DNA of 51,147 nt from CAZOEL01 sp964578835 (GTDB lineage: Bacteria > Desulfobacterota > Syntrophobacteria > Syntrophobacterales > Syntrophobacteraceae). Of the stretch, positions 1 through 8,423 are shown in pieces. The stretch is from contig CAZOEL010000050.1 in NCBI GenBank assembly GCA_964578835.1, positions 1-51,147 on the forward strand, in the 5' to 3' direction. How positions within the stretch are numbered: position 1 is the stretch's first letter; every line of letters begins with the position of its first letter. The notes below the pieces were generated by a model. The model saw nothing but the letters and a program-made list of their open reading frames with translations, was not told the DNA's origin and did no database searches. Both the position numbers and the translations under genes were made by a program.

Positions 1-150
1 CCCTCAGGGAGAGGGTCGGGGTGAGGGAAAATCAGGCTCACAAAGATCTCGATCTTCCCTCAACTTGCCCTCTCCCTCAGGGAGATATTAGGATGAGGGG
101 AGATCCTCTTTTAAAAGAATACTTCCCTCACCCCGACCCTCTCCCTGAGG
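1..150. repeat. 27-bp perfect inverted repeat with a partial inner copy
   Basis: Positions 1-27 and 124-150 are exact reverse complements; the sequence is built on CCCTCAGGGAGAGGG. Positions 57-103 hold a diverged, partly palindromic version of the same motif. The left arm starts at base 1, so the element may extend outside the window. It looks like a small non-coding foldback element. The reading frames crossing it carry only repeat-derived peptides. The rest of 1-435 has no supported gene. Confidence 0.8.
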
Positions 151-167
151 GAAAGGGGGCCTGCCCC

Positions 168-307
168 ATAAGCGCTAACTTGTTTGGGCAGAGGTCATTT
201 TGGAGCACAAATCACATTCAAAAATGCTGCGAAAACCTCATTTTTGCGTGTTTTTGCATCCAAAATGGCCTGTGAGAAGCCTTTGAGAGCAACAAGTTAG
301 CGCTTAT
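168..307. repeat. 17-bp inverted repeat (ATAAGCGCTAACTTGTT) bounding about 106 bp
   Basis: ATAAGCGCTAACTTGTT at 168-184 is repeated as its exact reverse complement at 291-307. Both arms touch a GGGGGCCTGCCCC block (155-167 and 307-319), so that block is in direct orientation while the arms are inverted. A third relative, TAGCGCTTAGCT, lies near 351. The spacer is A/T-rich and non-coding. This is probably a short mobile or extragenic palindromic element. Confidence 0.7.
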
Positions 308-435
308 GGGGGCCTGCCCCCACCGAAAGAAACGATGTTGACGGGCCACTAGCGCTTAGCTGTCCAACGAGGACAAAGTATAACCTCGGGATCGAAGAAA
401 AATAAGGTCTGAAAAATTTAATGCGAGGTCTGCAG

Positions 436-1836
436 TTAATTCCGGTCCTTATCCTGAATGCTCATTTGCTTGTGCAGGCGTGCGGCCATCCATGCGAGCA
501 GGAGCACACCGGCAAGCAGCGTGAGCCACAGGACCCACTGTTTCCATGGAATGGGAGGCGGAGGCGGGCGGAGCTTCGATTCGCCGCCCAGAATCATCGG
601 CGATCCGGCGCGTGCGGGCTCAATGACGAGCCTGTCTTTATGGCGGACTGCAAAACGGTTGAGCAGGTCGCGGTTTTGCAAGCTTGCGGCGCCTGCTCGG
701 CCGCTCCCGTACGCCAGCCGGAAAGGTCCCTCGCCCTGAGCCACAAAGATGATCTGCTGCGGAATCCATCCCAAAAGGAGCTCCGGCGCGCTTTCCCCCA
801 TGCCCCAACTGTTTCGCTCAACCTTGAGCATCCAGAAGCGGTCCGGAGTCGACGCCGCAAGGACGATATCGGGGCTCGCAAAATCTTCTCCGCCAATGCG
901 CAGGTTGTATACGGTCTCAGAGCTTCTCAGGCGCCACTCCGTTTTTTCGTTCGGTCTGGAGTGAATGGCGATAGAAACGAGCATGTTCTTGCGCGGAAGT
1001 CTCACCTGAAGCCTGTCAAAGGGCATGTGGCCCAAGGCGTCGAAATAGTACTCGCCCGGGCGGTCCTCTTTTGGCGCGGCGCCGACAGTCGTCCACTGCC
1101 GGGGCTGTTCGGGAGCCTCCTCCATCAGGCGGGCCGTCGCAGCCGTGAGCCTGACCTCCTCGCGCGTCTGAGGCCACTGGATGCGGAGATAGCGAGAGTG
1201 AGCATTCCTGAGGGCGATGCGGCGCTGAACAAGGCTGTGATCGCCGTAGTGGAGGCTTGCTATGGTTGCGTTCTTCACCAGCGTGGACCAATGATCCAGA
1301 TCATCGCTTACATCAATGGAGACTTTTCCGACAAATCCATCGGGGGCGGGGTCCCACTCGAGCTCGAGGGCTTGGATCGGTTGCTTGAGAGCGCTCGCAT
1401 CGAGAAGATAGGCCTCAATCTTTCTTTCGGGCTCCGCCGTCGTTTCGTCCGGGTTTACAGCGATTATGGCGCCTGCGCTGTCTCTTCTGATCTGGAGCGA
1501 AAGAGCGTCGGCCTTTCTATTTGGCTCGGCCTGCAACGGGAAGATCGGCAGAGACGCGGTGGGTGAGGGAGCAGCAGCTTCAGCAGCAGGATTTCTCAGC
1601 GCAAAAGGAGTTATCTCTCCATGGCTGTTGAACATAGCCGCATCTCCTAGATCCGGCCGGGTGACTCCACGGTAGAAATCAACCGGAAGAGTAATTTCAT
1701 AAATAGCCCCGTCGCTTCCCACGTCCACAGGAATGGCGTAGGCGAAATCATCGGGCGCAGGCGGCTTTTCAGCCCCTGAGGCCGATGCGCACAAAAAGAG
1801 CATCAAGACGCAAGCCAACAAATATTTGGGCTTCAT
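436..1836 (-). CDS. DUF3999-family envelope protein
   Basis: This 466-residue protein has an N-terminal signal peptide (hydrophobic residues 5-19, cleavage near SASG-AE). A long beta-rich extracytoplasmic region follows. Near the C-terminus is one membrane segment (about 436-453) with a short basic cytoplasmic tail. That layout and its pairing with a DUF2339 protein match the DUF3999 family, whose function is unknown. Its ATG overlaps the upstream gene's TGA (ATGA at 1833-1836), so it is translationally coupled to it. The two products probably act together at the inner membrane. The family name rests on layout and context, not on a search. Confidence 0.75.
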   Translation of the reverse strand: MKPKYLLACVLMLFLCASASGAEKPPAPDDFAYAIPVDVGSDGAIYEITLPVDFYRGVTRPDLGDAAMFNSHGEITPFALRNPAAEAAAPSPTASLPIFPLQAEPNRKADALSLQIRRDSAGAIIAVNPDETTAEPERKIEAYLLDASALKQPIQALELEWDPAPDGFVGKVSIDVSDDLDHWSTLVKNATIASLHYGDHSLVQRRIALRNAHSRYLRIQWPQTREEVRLTAATARLMEEAPEQPRQWTTVGAAPKEDRPGEYYFDALGHMPFDRLQVRLPRKNMLVSIAIHSRPNEKTEWRLRSSETVYNLRIGGEDFASPDIVLAASTPDRFWMLKVERNSWGMGESAPELLLGWIPQQIIFVAQGEGPFRLAYGSGRAGAASLQNRDLLNRFAVRHKDRLVIEPARAGSPMILGGESKLRPPPPPIPWKQWVLWLTLLAGVLLLAWMAARLHKQMSIQDKDRN

Positions 1837-4628
1837 TTCGCGGTTGCCTCCTCTTTTCCCGCCGGCGGAACGGGTGAAAGATAACCGATGATGAGAAGAA
1901 GAACGCCCACGCCCAGAAAAGAAATGATGCGCTCGACCGTCCCGCTTTTCGATAAATCAATGAGAAAGAGCTTCAAGACAACCACCGCCATGAGGCATGA
2001 GCCGGCAAACCATGGCGCGCGCATTTTCTTTCGGGCTGAAAAGACCATGACGCAAAGAGCGGTGAGGCTCCAGAAGATGGATAAAGATGTTTGCAGAATC
2101 ACGGACTGAAACATCGGGCGAAAGGAGTAAGAGCCGACTCCTCCCCAGTAATAGACGGTGCGCGCCAGAATGCCGTTCAACCACCAGAAGATGGAGCCGC
2201 TGAAAAGAAGCGCAGCCGAATGCGTTGGAAGACCCGCCAGGAAGCTCGAAACCGCATTGTCGCTCATGGAGCGAAGCTCAACGAACCAGAAGAGCAAGGA
2301 AACGAAAACGAAGCCCACGGCAATGTCGAGTGGATTGATAATAGGAAGATAAGGTAGGGGCCATGGATCTCCGCGATTGTAAAGGCCTACTCCAAGAGCC
2401 CAAGCCCAGGCGCTGAAAGCTATGGGACCGGCGCCTTCCGTAAGGTAGGTCGTGAGCCATTTCCTCACGGGCCATTCGATCGATGCGCCTCGAATCGCAA
2501 TCATAAATACCAGGAGGGCTGGCGCAAATCCCCATGCGATGAGAGACCACGCTCCCGCATGTCCGATCCAATGCCTCGCCTGCCAGTTGAGCTCCCAGGC
2601 CGCTATTATCGCGATGAGCCACAAGGCCCCCATGTGACAGAGCTTTAGAAAAATCTCGTGGCGGCCTTCATGCCGGTACAGGATGAAATAGAGGAGAGCC
2701 AAAGCGACCGGCCATGCGACAATTCCCGCCTGCCCAAAGGGATGCCCATCCGCCTGCCCGGCTGCAGTAACCCACAGGGCCGGCAAGAGAGCCGGAAGAA
2801 GGCCCAGGGAGGGAACGGATAGAAAAGGCCATGTCAGGCGTCTTTCCATTTCATCCCATAAAAGGCTGGATAAGGCGAGAAACAGCACTGCGGCGCCCAT
2901 CCGAAAGCTTGCGGGCGCATATAGATCTATCTCATTCAGGCAAGCGCCGTACCACCAGAGAAGGCCCCATGCGCCGGCAATGATCCCCGCTTTGCTCTCC
3001 CAGTCTCTAACACGCTCCTGATGTCGATAGAGGTAAAAAGCGGAAAAAAGACCTGCAAAGCTAACGGCCAAGCAGCCCAAAAAATGGCCGTTCAAGATAG
3101 CCCAATCTGCTTTTGTGCCAGCCATATCGTTTAGAAAGGCAACCCCCGCGGCAGCCTGTAAGGCCATGCCGCTGATTCTGGCCTTGAGCCGCTCCTGGCG
3201 CACGCCGACCCAGACCAGCGCAGCGCCTTCCATGGCCCACGCCGCGGCGGTCCACCGGTTATCGAGGGCGAGGGGAATGGTGAGTGTCCCGAAGGCCGCT
3301 CCAATGGCGAGAAACGCCTCGGTGAGGGCTCTCATCGATTGGCTGCCCTTCAAGAAAAGCGCCCAGGCGACGCCGAGATAGAAAAGGCCCAGAGTGAAAG
3401 CGCTCCAGGCCATGCCGTATGCATAGGGCTGGACCAGCACCGACTGAAGGCCGAAGGAAATGATCGGAACGCCGAAAACTATCGTTCCGTCAATGTATCC
3501 TTTGAGCTGCGGAGGCTGTTTCATGGCGAAAAGAATGGCTATGCCGACGTAGAATAGAAAGAAGAGTATGAGAAACGGCTCGGTTGTGGCGAAGTGGTCC
3601 GAACGATAGGAAAAGGCGCCCCAGGTCGAGGCGAGTGAAAAGGTGAAGACAAAGCCTATGAGGTTGAGGATTCTCCAGGCTTTGAACCAGGCTATCCCAA
3701 GGATGCAGGAGTTGAGCAGCGCGAAATAGCTGAAAAGAAGAACGTGGCTGCCGCTTCCGGTCGAGGTTAGCACCGGCGCAAGAAAGCCGCCCGCAATGCC
3801 AAGGACCGCCAGAGCCAGGGAATCCTGCCATACAGCCAGAGCAGCGGAGAAAACGCCCATGGCCGCCAGGAAAAAGAAGGCCAGAGGCGCCGGAATCATG
3901 CCGTAGAGCCGCATCGCCCCAAAGATTGTCAGGTAGAGAACGCCGACGCCGCCTCCTTGAAGCACGAGCGCGTAAGCTCTCCTCCGCTCGCGAAGGCGCC
4001 AGCCGAAAACAAGCAGAGCCATTCCTCCAAGGGCGACCCCAATGAGCCTGAGCTCGATCGGAAGCCGGTTGCGCTCAGCCGCATACCGGAGCAGGAAGGC
4101 AACTCCTATAAAGAGTAGTATGACGCCGACTTTGACGAGCAGGTTGCCCGATGTCAGGTAATTCTCGACGAGGCTCCGGATTGAAAAGGAAGGTATCCAG
4201 GCTTCGGGACTGGGAGGCTGCGTCGTTTTAGAATCTGAATCCGCATAAGTGAGGCGGGCTGGCTGCTCCGGCTGCTCACGGCCGGCTTGAAGATCTTGTG
4301 ATGCCTCAAAGGAAGGCTCAAAGACCGCAGGTTCGGACAGACCCTCCCGCTCCCGCCCCAAAGGGAGTCCCAAAACCGGTTCTGTGTCAGGCTTGGCCGT
4401 AGCTGCTTCGGGCTCGACTTCGGCCTTGCTGCCCTCAGGCGCTGTAGCCGGCCCTCGGGACAGTCTGCGGCGCAGTTCGACGACCTCGGTTTCGAGGCCT
4501 CCCACCCGTTGGTTCAATTTCATTACGGTGGCGAGCAGGTAGCCCAGCCCCCCGCCCAAAAGCCCGCCTCCAAGTTCCAGCGAAGCCGCGCCAACCGCGA
4601 AGCCGATAAGGATCAGCAGAATCGTCAT
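1833..4628 (-). CDS. DUF2339-family polytopic membrane protein
   Basis: This 931-residue protein is almost entirely hydrophobic. It starts with a membrane segment (about 1-35) and a short heptad-like stretch (LNQRVGGLETEVVELRRRL). Next is a Pro/Glu-rich linker to about residue 150, then more than 20 predicted membrane helices to the end. This matches the DUF2339 family in size and layout; no biochemical role is established. The start at 4628 has a weak Shine-Dalgarno (GGAT). It is the first gene of a two-gene operon with the DUF3999 gene, which overlaps its stop by 4 bp. Confidence 0.8.
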   Translation of the reverse strand: MTILLILIGFAVGAASLELGGGLLGGGLGYLLATVMKLNQRVGGLETEVVELRRRLSRGPATAPEGSKAEVEPEAATAKPDTEPVLGLPLGREREGLSEPAVFEPSFEASQDLQAGREQPEQPARLTYADSDSKTTQPPSPEAWIPSFSIRSLVENYLTSGNLLVKVGVILLFIGVAFLLRYAAERNRLPIELRLIGVALGGMALLVFGWRLRERRRAYALVLQGGGVGVLYLTIFGAMRLYGMIPAPLAFFFLAAMGVFSAALAVWQDSLALAVLGIAGGFLAPVLTSTGSGSHVLLFSYFALLNSCILGIAWFKAWRILNLIGFVFTFSLASTWGAFSYRSDHFATTEPFLILFFLFYVGIAILFAMKQPPQLKGYIDGTIVFGVPIISFGLQSVLVQPYAYGMAWSAFTLGLFYLGVAWALFLKGSQSMRALTEAFLAIGAAFGTLTIPLALDNRWTAAAWAMEGAALVWVGVRQERLKARISGMALQAAAGVAFLNDMAGTKADWAILNGHFLGCLAVSFAGLFSAFYLYRHQERVRDWESKAGIIAGAWGLLWWYGACLNEIDLYAPASFRMGAAVLFLALSSLLWDEMERRLTWPFLSVPSLGLLPALLPALWVTAAGQADGHPFGQAGIVAWPVALALLYFILYRHEGRHEIFLKLCHMGALWLIAIIAAWELNWQARHWIGHAGAWSLIAWGFAPALLVFMIAIRGASIEWPVRKWLTTYLTEGAGPIAFSAWAWALGVGLYNRGDPWPLPYLPIINPLDIAVGFVFVSLLFWFVELRSMSDNAVSSFLAGLPTHSAALLFSGSIFWWLNGILARTVYYWGGVGSYSFRPMFQSVILQTSLSIFWSLTALCVMVFSARKKMRAPWFAGSCLMAVVVLKLFLIDLSKSGTVERIISFLGVGVLLLIIGYLSPVPPAGKEEATAK

Positions 4629-4688
4629 GATTCATCCTTCGTCCTCATCGTTTCATCCTAATGAGAACTGCCCGGAAAGTGTTAAACG

Positions 4689-5567
4689 CTAACGACTGGA
4701 CGACAAAACCTTCTTCAGCTCCCTTCGCAAGGGCTCAGGCCCGAACCCCGCGCTAAATGCCTTTGAGCTGTCCAAAGACACATCCCGCGGCCTCGGCGCC
4801 GCCATGGGAACATCCTCTTGACTGCACGGCGTCAGGTTCGCTTCTTCCACTCCAAGAGCATCGGCGAGAAGCCGACCGAAGCCGTAGCGCGACACCCGCT
4901 CCAATCCGCCAAGGTGAATTGTTCCGTTTATTTTTTCCAAAGCCATGAGAATTCCTTCAGCGGCGGTTGCTCCGCTTACCGGCGTCCTGAATTCATCGGT
5001 AAAAAGCTTCAGCTCGCGTCCTTCTTTCAACGCTTCTATCATGGGCTGGATGAAGCTTTGCGCCGCCGGTCCAGGATTTCCGAACATGAGCGGCATCCGG
5101 CAGATGACAAGATCCCGGCATCTCTCCGCCATTCCCCGTTCCGCCATGACCTTTTGCTCGCCATACACGCTAACCGGGCTGACTTCGTCAAGCTCCGCGT
5201 AAGGCGGGTTCAGTCCATCGAAAACAAGATCGGAAGAAGTGAACGCGCACTTGACGGATAGCTCGGCGCAAAGAGATGCAATATTTAGGGAAGCGTCCAC
5301 GTTGATCTTTCGGGAGTCGGCTTTGTTGATCTGGCAGTAATTCGGGTTTGTCGCCGCTGCAGTGTGGATGACGGCGTCTGGGCGAAGATCGTATAAAAGA
5401 GTCTTCAAATGCTCGAAATCGGTCAAATCGGCTTCGATCGTGGAAGCGCCGGGAATTTCGACCGGATGCGCAAAAAACACCCCGAATACTTTCCAATCCC
5501 TCATGGCGAGTCGGCAAAGATTCCATCCCAGGAAGCCGCTTGCCCCTGTAATAAGTAATTTTTTCAT
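4689..5567 (-). CDS. RmlD-like NAD(P)-dependent SDR (dTDP-4-dehydrorhamnose reductase family)
   Basis: This is a 292-residue extended short-chain dehydrogenase. The Rossmann motif GASGFLG is at 8-14. An SSD motif (about 111-113) and YGEQK (Tyr135, Lys139) form the expected Ser-Tyr-Lys catalytic set. The sequence DAVIHTAAATNPNYCQ is typical of the RmlD substrate-binding branch. It is likely to reduce or epimerise a nucleotide sugar in the cytoplasm. No rmlA, rmlB or rmlC lies nearby, so the exact substrate is unknown. AGAAGAGG stands 6 nt before the ATG. It lies 60 bp from the DUF2339 gene on the same strand and may share its transcript. Confidence 0.8.
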   Translation of the reverse strand: MKKLLITGASGFLGWNLCRLAMRDWKVFGVFFAHPVEIPGASTIEADLTDFEHLKTLLYDLRPDAVIHTAAATNPNYCQINKADSRKINVDASLNIASLCAELSVKCAFTSSDLVFDGLNPPYAELDEVSPVSVYGEQKVMAERGMAERCRDLVICRMPLMFGNPGPAAQSFIQPMIEALKEGRELKLFTDEFRTPVSGATAAEGILMALEKINGTIHLGGLERVSRYGFGRLLADALGVEEANLTPCSQEDVPMAAPRPRDVSLDSSKAFSAGFGPEPLRRELKKVLSSSR

Positions 5568-5752
5568 TATCGGCCTCTTCTCCCCATTTTCACAATGGCT
5601 CTCCGGAACGGGCGGGTTTAAAAGTTCTTTGTTCGTCCGAGCTTCGCATAATATAAAAGAATTGCGGTTGATGGACCAGCGTTCTGTTGTTACCTTGGAC
5701 TGAACGCTGAAGGGGCCGACTTGTCCCTGTTTATTTTTTCCAGGAGCTCACC

Positions 5753-6163
5753 ATGATTTCCTTCTCAACCAATGAAGCATTTTTCGCGTCTCTCATTGTC
5801 ATCGGGTTGATCTGCATACTATTCGTCATGCTTCAGAAGCCGCAAGAGGAGAGCCCCCGATCCGGGCGGGACCGACGCAGCGTCGATTTTCAGCCGCCGG
5901 TCGACGTCATAGGAGAGGTCTCCTTGCTTGAAAGAAAAGTCGAGCAACCGGAAGCTACAGTGGAGCCTTGTCTCCTCGAAAAGCTGCAGGAGCAGCCCGA
6001 CGAGCAGAAGCTGAAAGACGCCAGCCCGGCTCCAGGGCCGGTGCGGGACCATGTGGCGAAGAAGGCTGCCGTATCGAAGGGTAAAAGCAATGAAATGACC
6101 GCACTCGATTGGTGGGTTTCGGAACAATTGGAGCTTCCGGAGCAGAATAAAGGCGGAAAATAG
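5753..6163 (+). CDS. Small membrane-anchored protein, unrecognised
   Basis: The 136-residue product has one N-terminal membrane helix (about 10-27) followed by a charged, Gln/Glu/Lys/Pro-rich soluble tail. I do not recognise a family. AGGAG lies 6 nt before the ATG. The gene sits 35 bp upstream of the DUF2231-cytochrome c gene and is probably co-transcribed with it. It may be an accessory membrane subunit, but nothing in the sequence assigns a function. Confidence 0.6.
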   Translation: MISFSTNEAFFASLIVIGLICILFVMLQKPQEESPRSGRDRRSVDFQPPVDVIGEVSLLERKVEQPEATVEPCLLEKLQEQPDEQKLKDASPAPGPVRDHVAKKAAVSKGKSNEMTALDWWVSEQLELPEQNKGGK

Positions 6164-6198
6164 CGGGAAGTAATCAAAGACTCTTTGGGAGAGCGCGC

Positions 6199-6912
6199 AT
6201 GACCGATCAGATATACCATTTGTTGAATCGAATGGGCTACGATCATCCGATTCACCCGCCCCTCACGCATATGCTCATTGGTCTTGTTGTCGGAGCCTTC
6301 ATATTCAACATTATTTCCATTCTCTTCAAGCGCCCTTCGCTGGAGCAGACAGCCAGGCATTGTATTTTTCTAGCTTACCTTTTTCTCTTTCCGATGGCCT
6401 TATTGGGATATTTGGACTGGCAGCACTATTTTGCAGGGGCATGGCTCCATCCCATAAAAATAAAGCTGACGCTCACGGCCGTATTCTTTATTCTCAGCTC
6501 CCTTGCAATTCTTTTGAGCTGGAAGTTCCCCAGGAGTAAGGCCAATCTTGCTCTCTACAGTCTTTGCTTCTTGACGTTGACCGGCCTTGGGTACTATGGA
6601 GGGGACCTGGCATTCGGATGCAGAAGCCCTACAGCTCCGGAAGAATACGGGGTTGGCGCGAAGATTTTCAGCACGGAATGCAGCAGCTGCCATCCGCAGG
6701 GGGGAAACATCATTACTCCCAACATGCCTCTGCGAGGCGCTCCACAGCTCGCAAATTACGAAGCCTTTGTCGCCTTTCTGCGCAATCCCGCGCTGCCGGA
6801 TGGCTCAAAAGGCGTCATGCCGAATTTTCCGCCCGAAAAGATATCCGACCAAGAGCAAAAGGATCTCTACGAATACATCATGAACGTGCTTGAGAATCCA
6901 AGAAAACATTGA
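6199..6912 (+). CDS. DUF2231 membrane domain fused to cytochrome c
   Basis: The 237-residue protein opens with the DUF2231 signature HPIHPPLTHMLIG (about 16-28). Four membrane helices follow, with the GYLDW motif near 70-74. From about 145 a class I cytochrome c domain begins, with heme site CSSCH at 161-165 and a probable distal Met207 (GVMPNF). The heme domain should face the periplasm. DUF2231 proteins are often linked to heme or redox chains. The likely role is electron transfer at the inner membrane, partner unknown. A standalone DUF2231 paralogue lies at 39312-39806. Confidence 0.8.
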   Translation: MTDQIYHLLNRMGYDHPIHPPLTHMLIGLVVGAFIFNIISILFKRPSLEQTARHCIFLAYLFLFPMALLGYLDWQHYFAGAWLHPIKIKLTLTAVFFILSSLAILLSWKFPRSKANLALYSLCFLTLTGLGYYGGDLAFGCRSPTAPEEYGVGAKIFSTECSSCHPQGGNIITPNMPLRGAPQLANYEAFVAFLRNPALPDGSKGVMPNFPPEKISDQEQKDLYEYIMNVLENPRKH

Positions 6913-7010
6913 AATTTCAGGCGGACTTTTATGGAAGATCTATACTCGGGAAGCAGTTCGACCATGAAAGAGGAAATCCTTCGGAATGAGATGGGGCGCG
7001 AAGGGAAATA

Positions 7011-7068
7011 CAGACTTCACGAACGCGACGCTCTGCGAGCTGTCTTCTAGCCTTGTTCGTGAAGTCTG
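7011..7068. terminator. Hairpin between convergent cytochrome genes
   Basis: CAGACTTCACGAAC (7011-7024) is exactly complementary to GTTCGTGAAGTCTG (7055-7068), with a 30-nt loop. It lies between the converging 6199 and 7082 genes. No clear T-tract follows, so termination in either direction is inferred. Confidence 0.5.
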
Positions 7069-7081
7069 GACTGCTCCAATT

Positions 7082-7420
7082 TTATTTTGAACCGAATATG
7101 TATTCCGCCAGCGCTTTTTTCTCATCATCGGGAAGAGCGCCGATCTTCCCCATCTGCCCCTTCATCATCATGGGCAGTTCGTCTTCGATCACCGGCTTGT
7201 TCTCTCCCCTGAAGAACTTCACCAGGTTGTCCTGGCTTTTATACTTTGTCGATATCGTTGAAAGAGATACTCCCGTGGCTTTTTTTTCCGGTTTGTGGCA
7301 GGAGCCGCACCCCAGGGACTGGAAGATTTCTTCGCCCGTTGCAGCGGAAGCTTGATGGAAAGATATTAATGACGAGGTAAAAACAAAGAGACAGGCTAGA
7401 ATGAAGACAAATCTGCGCAT
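7082..7420 (-). CDS. Periplasmic class I cytochrome c
   Basis: The 112-residue precursor has a signal peptide (residues 1-26, cleavage near QASA-ATG). One heme-binding motif, CGSCH, is at 38-42. A Met-rich segment (DELPMMMKGQMG) supplies the probable distal ligand, and the C-terminal helix (DEKKALAEYIF) is typical of cytochrome c551/c552-type electron carriers. GGAGG precedes the ATG by 7 nt. It converges on the DUF2231-cytochrome fusion. The two could exchange electrons, but they are separate transcription units. Confidence 0.88.
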   Translation of the reverse strand: MRRFVFILACLFVFTSSLISFHQASAATGEEIFQSLGCGSCHKPEKKATGVSLSTISTKYKSQDNLVKFFRGENKPVIEDELPMMMKGQMGKIGALPDDEKKALAEYIFGSK

Positions 7421-7650
7421 GTAGGCCCTCCTTATTATGGGTTAGATACGGGACACGCCCGCCTTTTTATTAGCGAGCCGTTCTTGAAAGAAACGCCGGC
7501 AGCACGTTCATGCCGCCATTCAAGAAATGCTAAGCCCAGCAACAACCTCTGTCAACCGACCAAGGCTCGTCGTGACAGGCAGCACAACCGCCATAAGAAG
7601 AAGCCGTGAGAAGCGGCGCAAAACCAATCGAAGGCGATCGCTCGTTTCTC

Positions 7651-7971
7651 TCAGTAAAACACGGCCAGCCAGATGGTTTTGCGACCGGGATCCGTCCATT
7701 CCACGCGATGCCTGACATGCGCTGGAATATCGACCCAATCGCCGGGCTTCAAAAGCGTGAGATCCTCTACGCCCTCAAACCTTAAGGCTGCGCTACCTTC
7801 GAGGATGAGCACAAATTCCGCCTCCGCTTGGTCATACCAAAATCCATCCGGCGAACAGTGAGAGTCGGAAACGATCCTTTCTATTCTCACTCGTGACGCG
7901 CCGACCAAGACTTCAGTCAATTCCTCCGGGAAATGTACAGGGATATCGGTGTAGATATTCCCACTCTTCAT
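7651..7971 (-). CDS. Cupin-fold protein
   Basis: This 106-residue single-domain protein has the second cupin motif (PGDWVDIPAHVRHRV) with its His. The first motif is degenerate (WYDQAEAEFVLILEG), lacking the HxH pair but keeping the Glu and Gly. It is probably a small metal-binding beta-barrel whose substrate is unknown. GGGGAAAA precedes the ATG. Downstream, 7421-7650 carries no convincing gene. Confidence 0.75.
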   Translation of the reverse strand: MKSGNIYTDIPVHFPEELTEVLVGASRVRIERIVSDSHCSPDGFWYDQAEAEFVLILEGSAALRFEGVEDLTLLKPGDWVDIPAHVRHRVEWTDPGRKTIWLAVFY

Positions 7972-8111
7972 TTTTCCCCTTTATCGGTGAGAGGTCCCGC
8001 CCATAGACAAGTCACCATCCATGAGAGCGATGATCAGGCTCGGCCATGGATTTACCCGACAAAACCTTTGTCGGCAAACACACTCAGTGTGACGGAACAT
8101 ATGCCGGGGTA

Positions 8112-8279
8112 AGGCAGCTCACAACAAATAACCTACCACAATTAGTTCAGAAACACCCACCGTCATTCCGGCAGTCTTCAAGCCGGAATCCCGTTTTTTC
8201 GCGGGGCTGGATTCCGGCCAAAACCATGCCGGAATGACAGAACCCCTCTTCCTGGTAGGTTATTTGTTGTGAGTTGCCT
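8112..8279. repeat. MITE-like element, 27-bp terminal inverted repeats, 168 bp
   Basis: Terminal arms at 8112-8138 and 8253-8279 match with one mismatch (GGTAGGTTATTTGTTGTGAG on the right side). Nested inside is a second palindromic pair based on GTCATTCCGG and CCGGAATGAC (from 8161 and up to about 8239), a motif common in dispersed bacterial repeats. There is no coding capacity. The element fills much of the 7972-8423 gap, which otherwise shows nothing. Confidence 0.8.
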
Positions 8280-8423
8280 AAGTGAAAAGCCTTTGGCCCA
8301 GTGGGTGGAGCGAAAGCCGAACAAGCGCACGGTAGACGCTTCAACGTGAGTTTAACAACTCTTACATTTGCCGATTGTATCCAAGGCCCCCCGTTGACTG
8401 AACCGACATACTGCGATATCCCG

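Noticed and set aside
421..1566. Long open frame (381 codons) on the plus strand
   Set aside because: It is antisense to the DUF3999 gene, has no Shine-Dalgarno, and encodes a low-complexity Arg/Ala-rich peptide.
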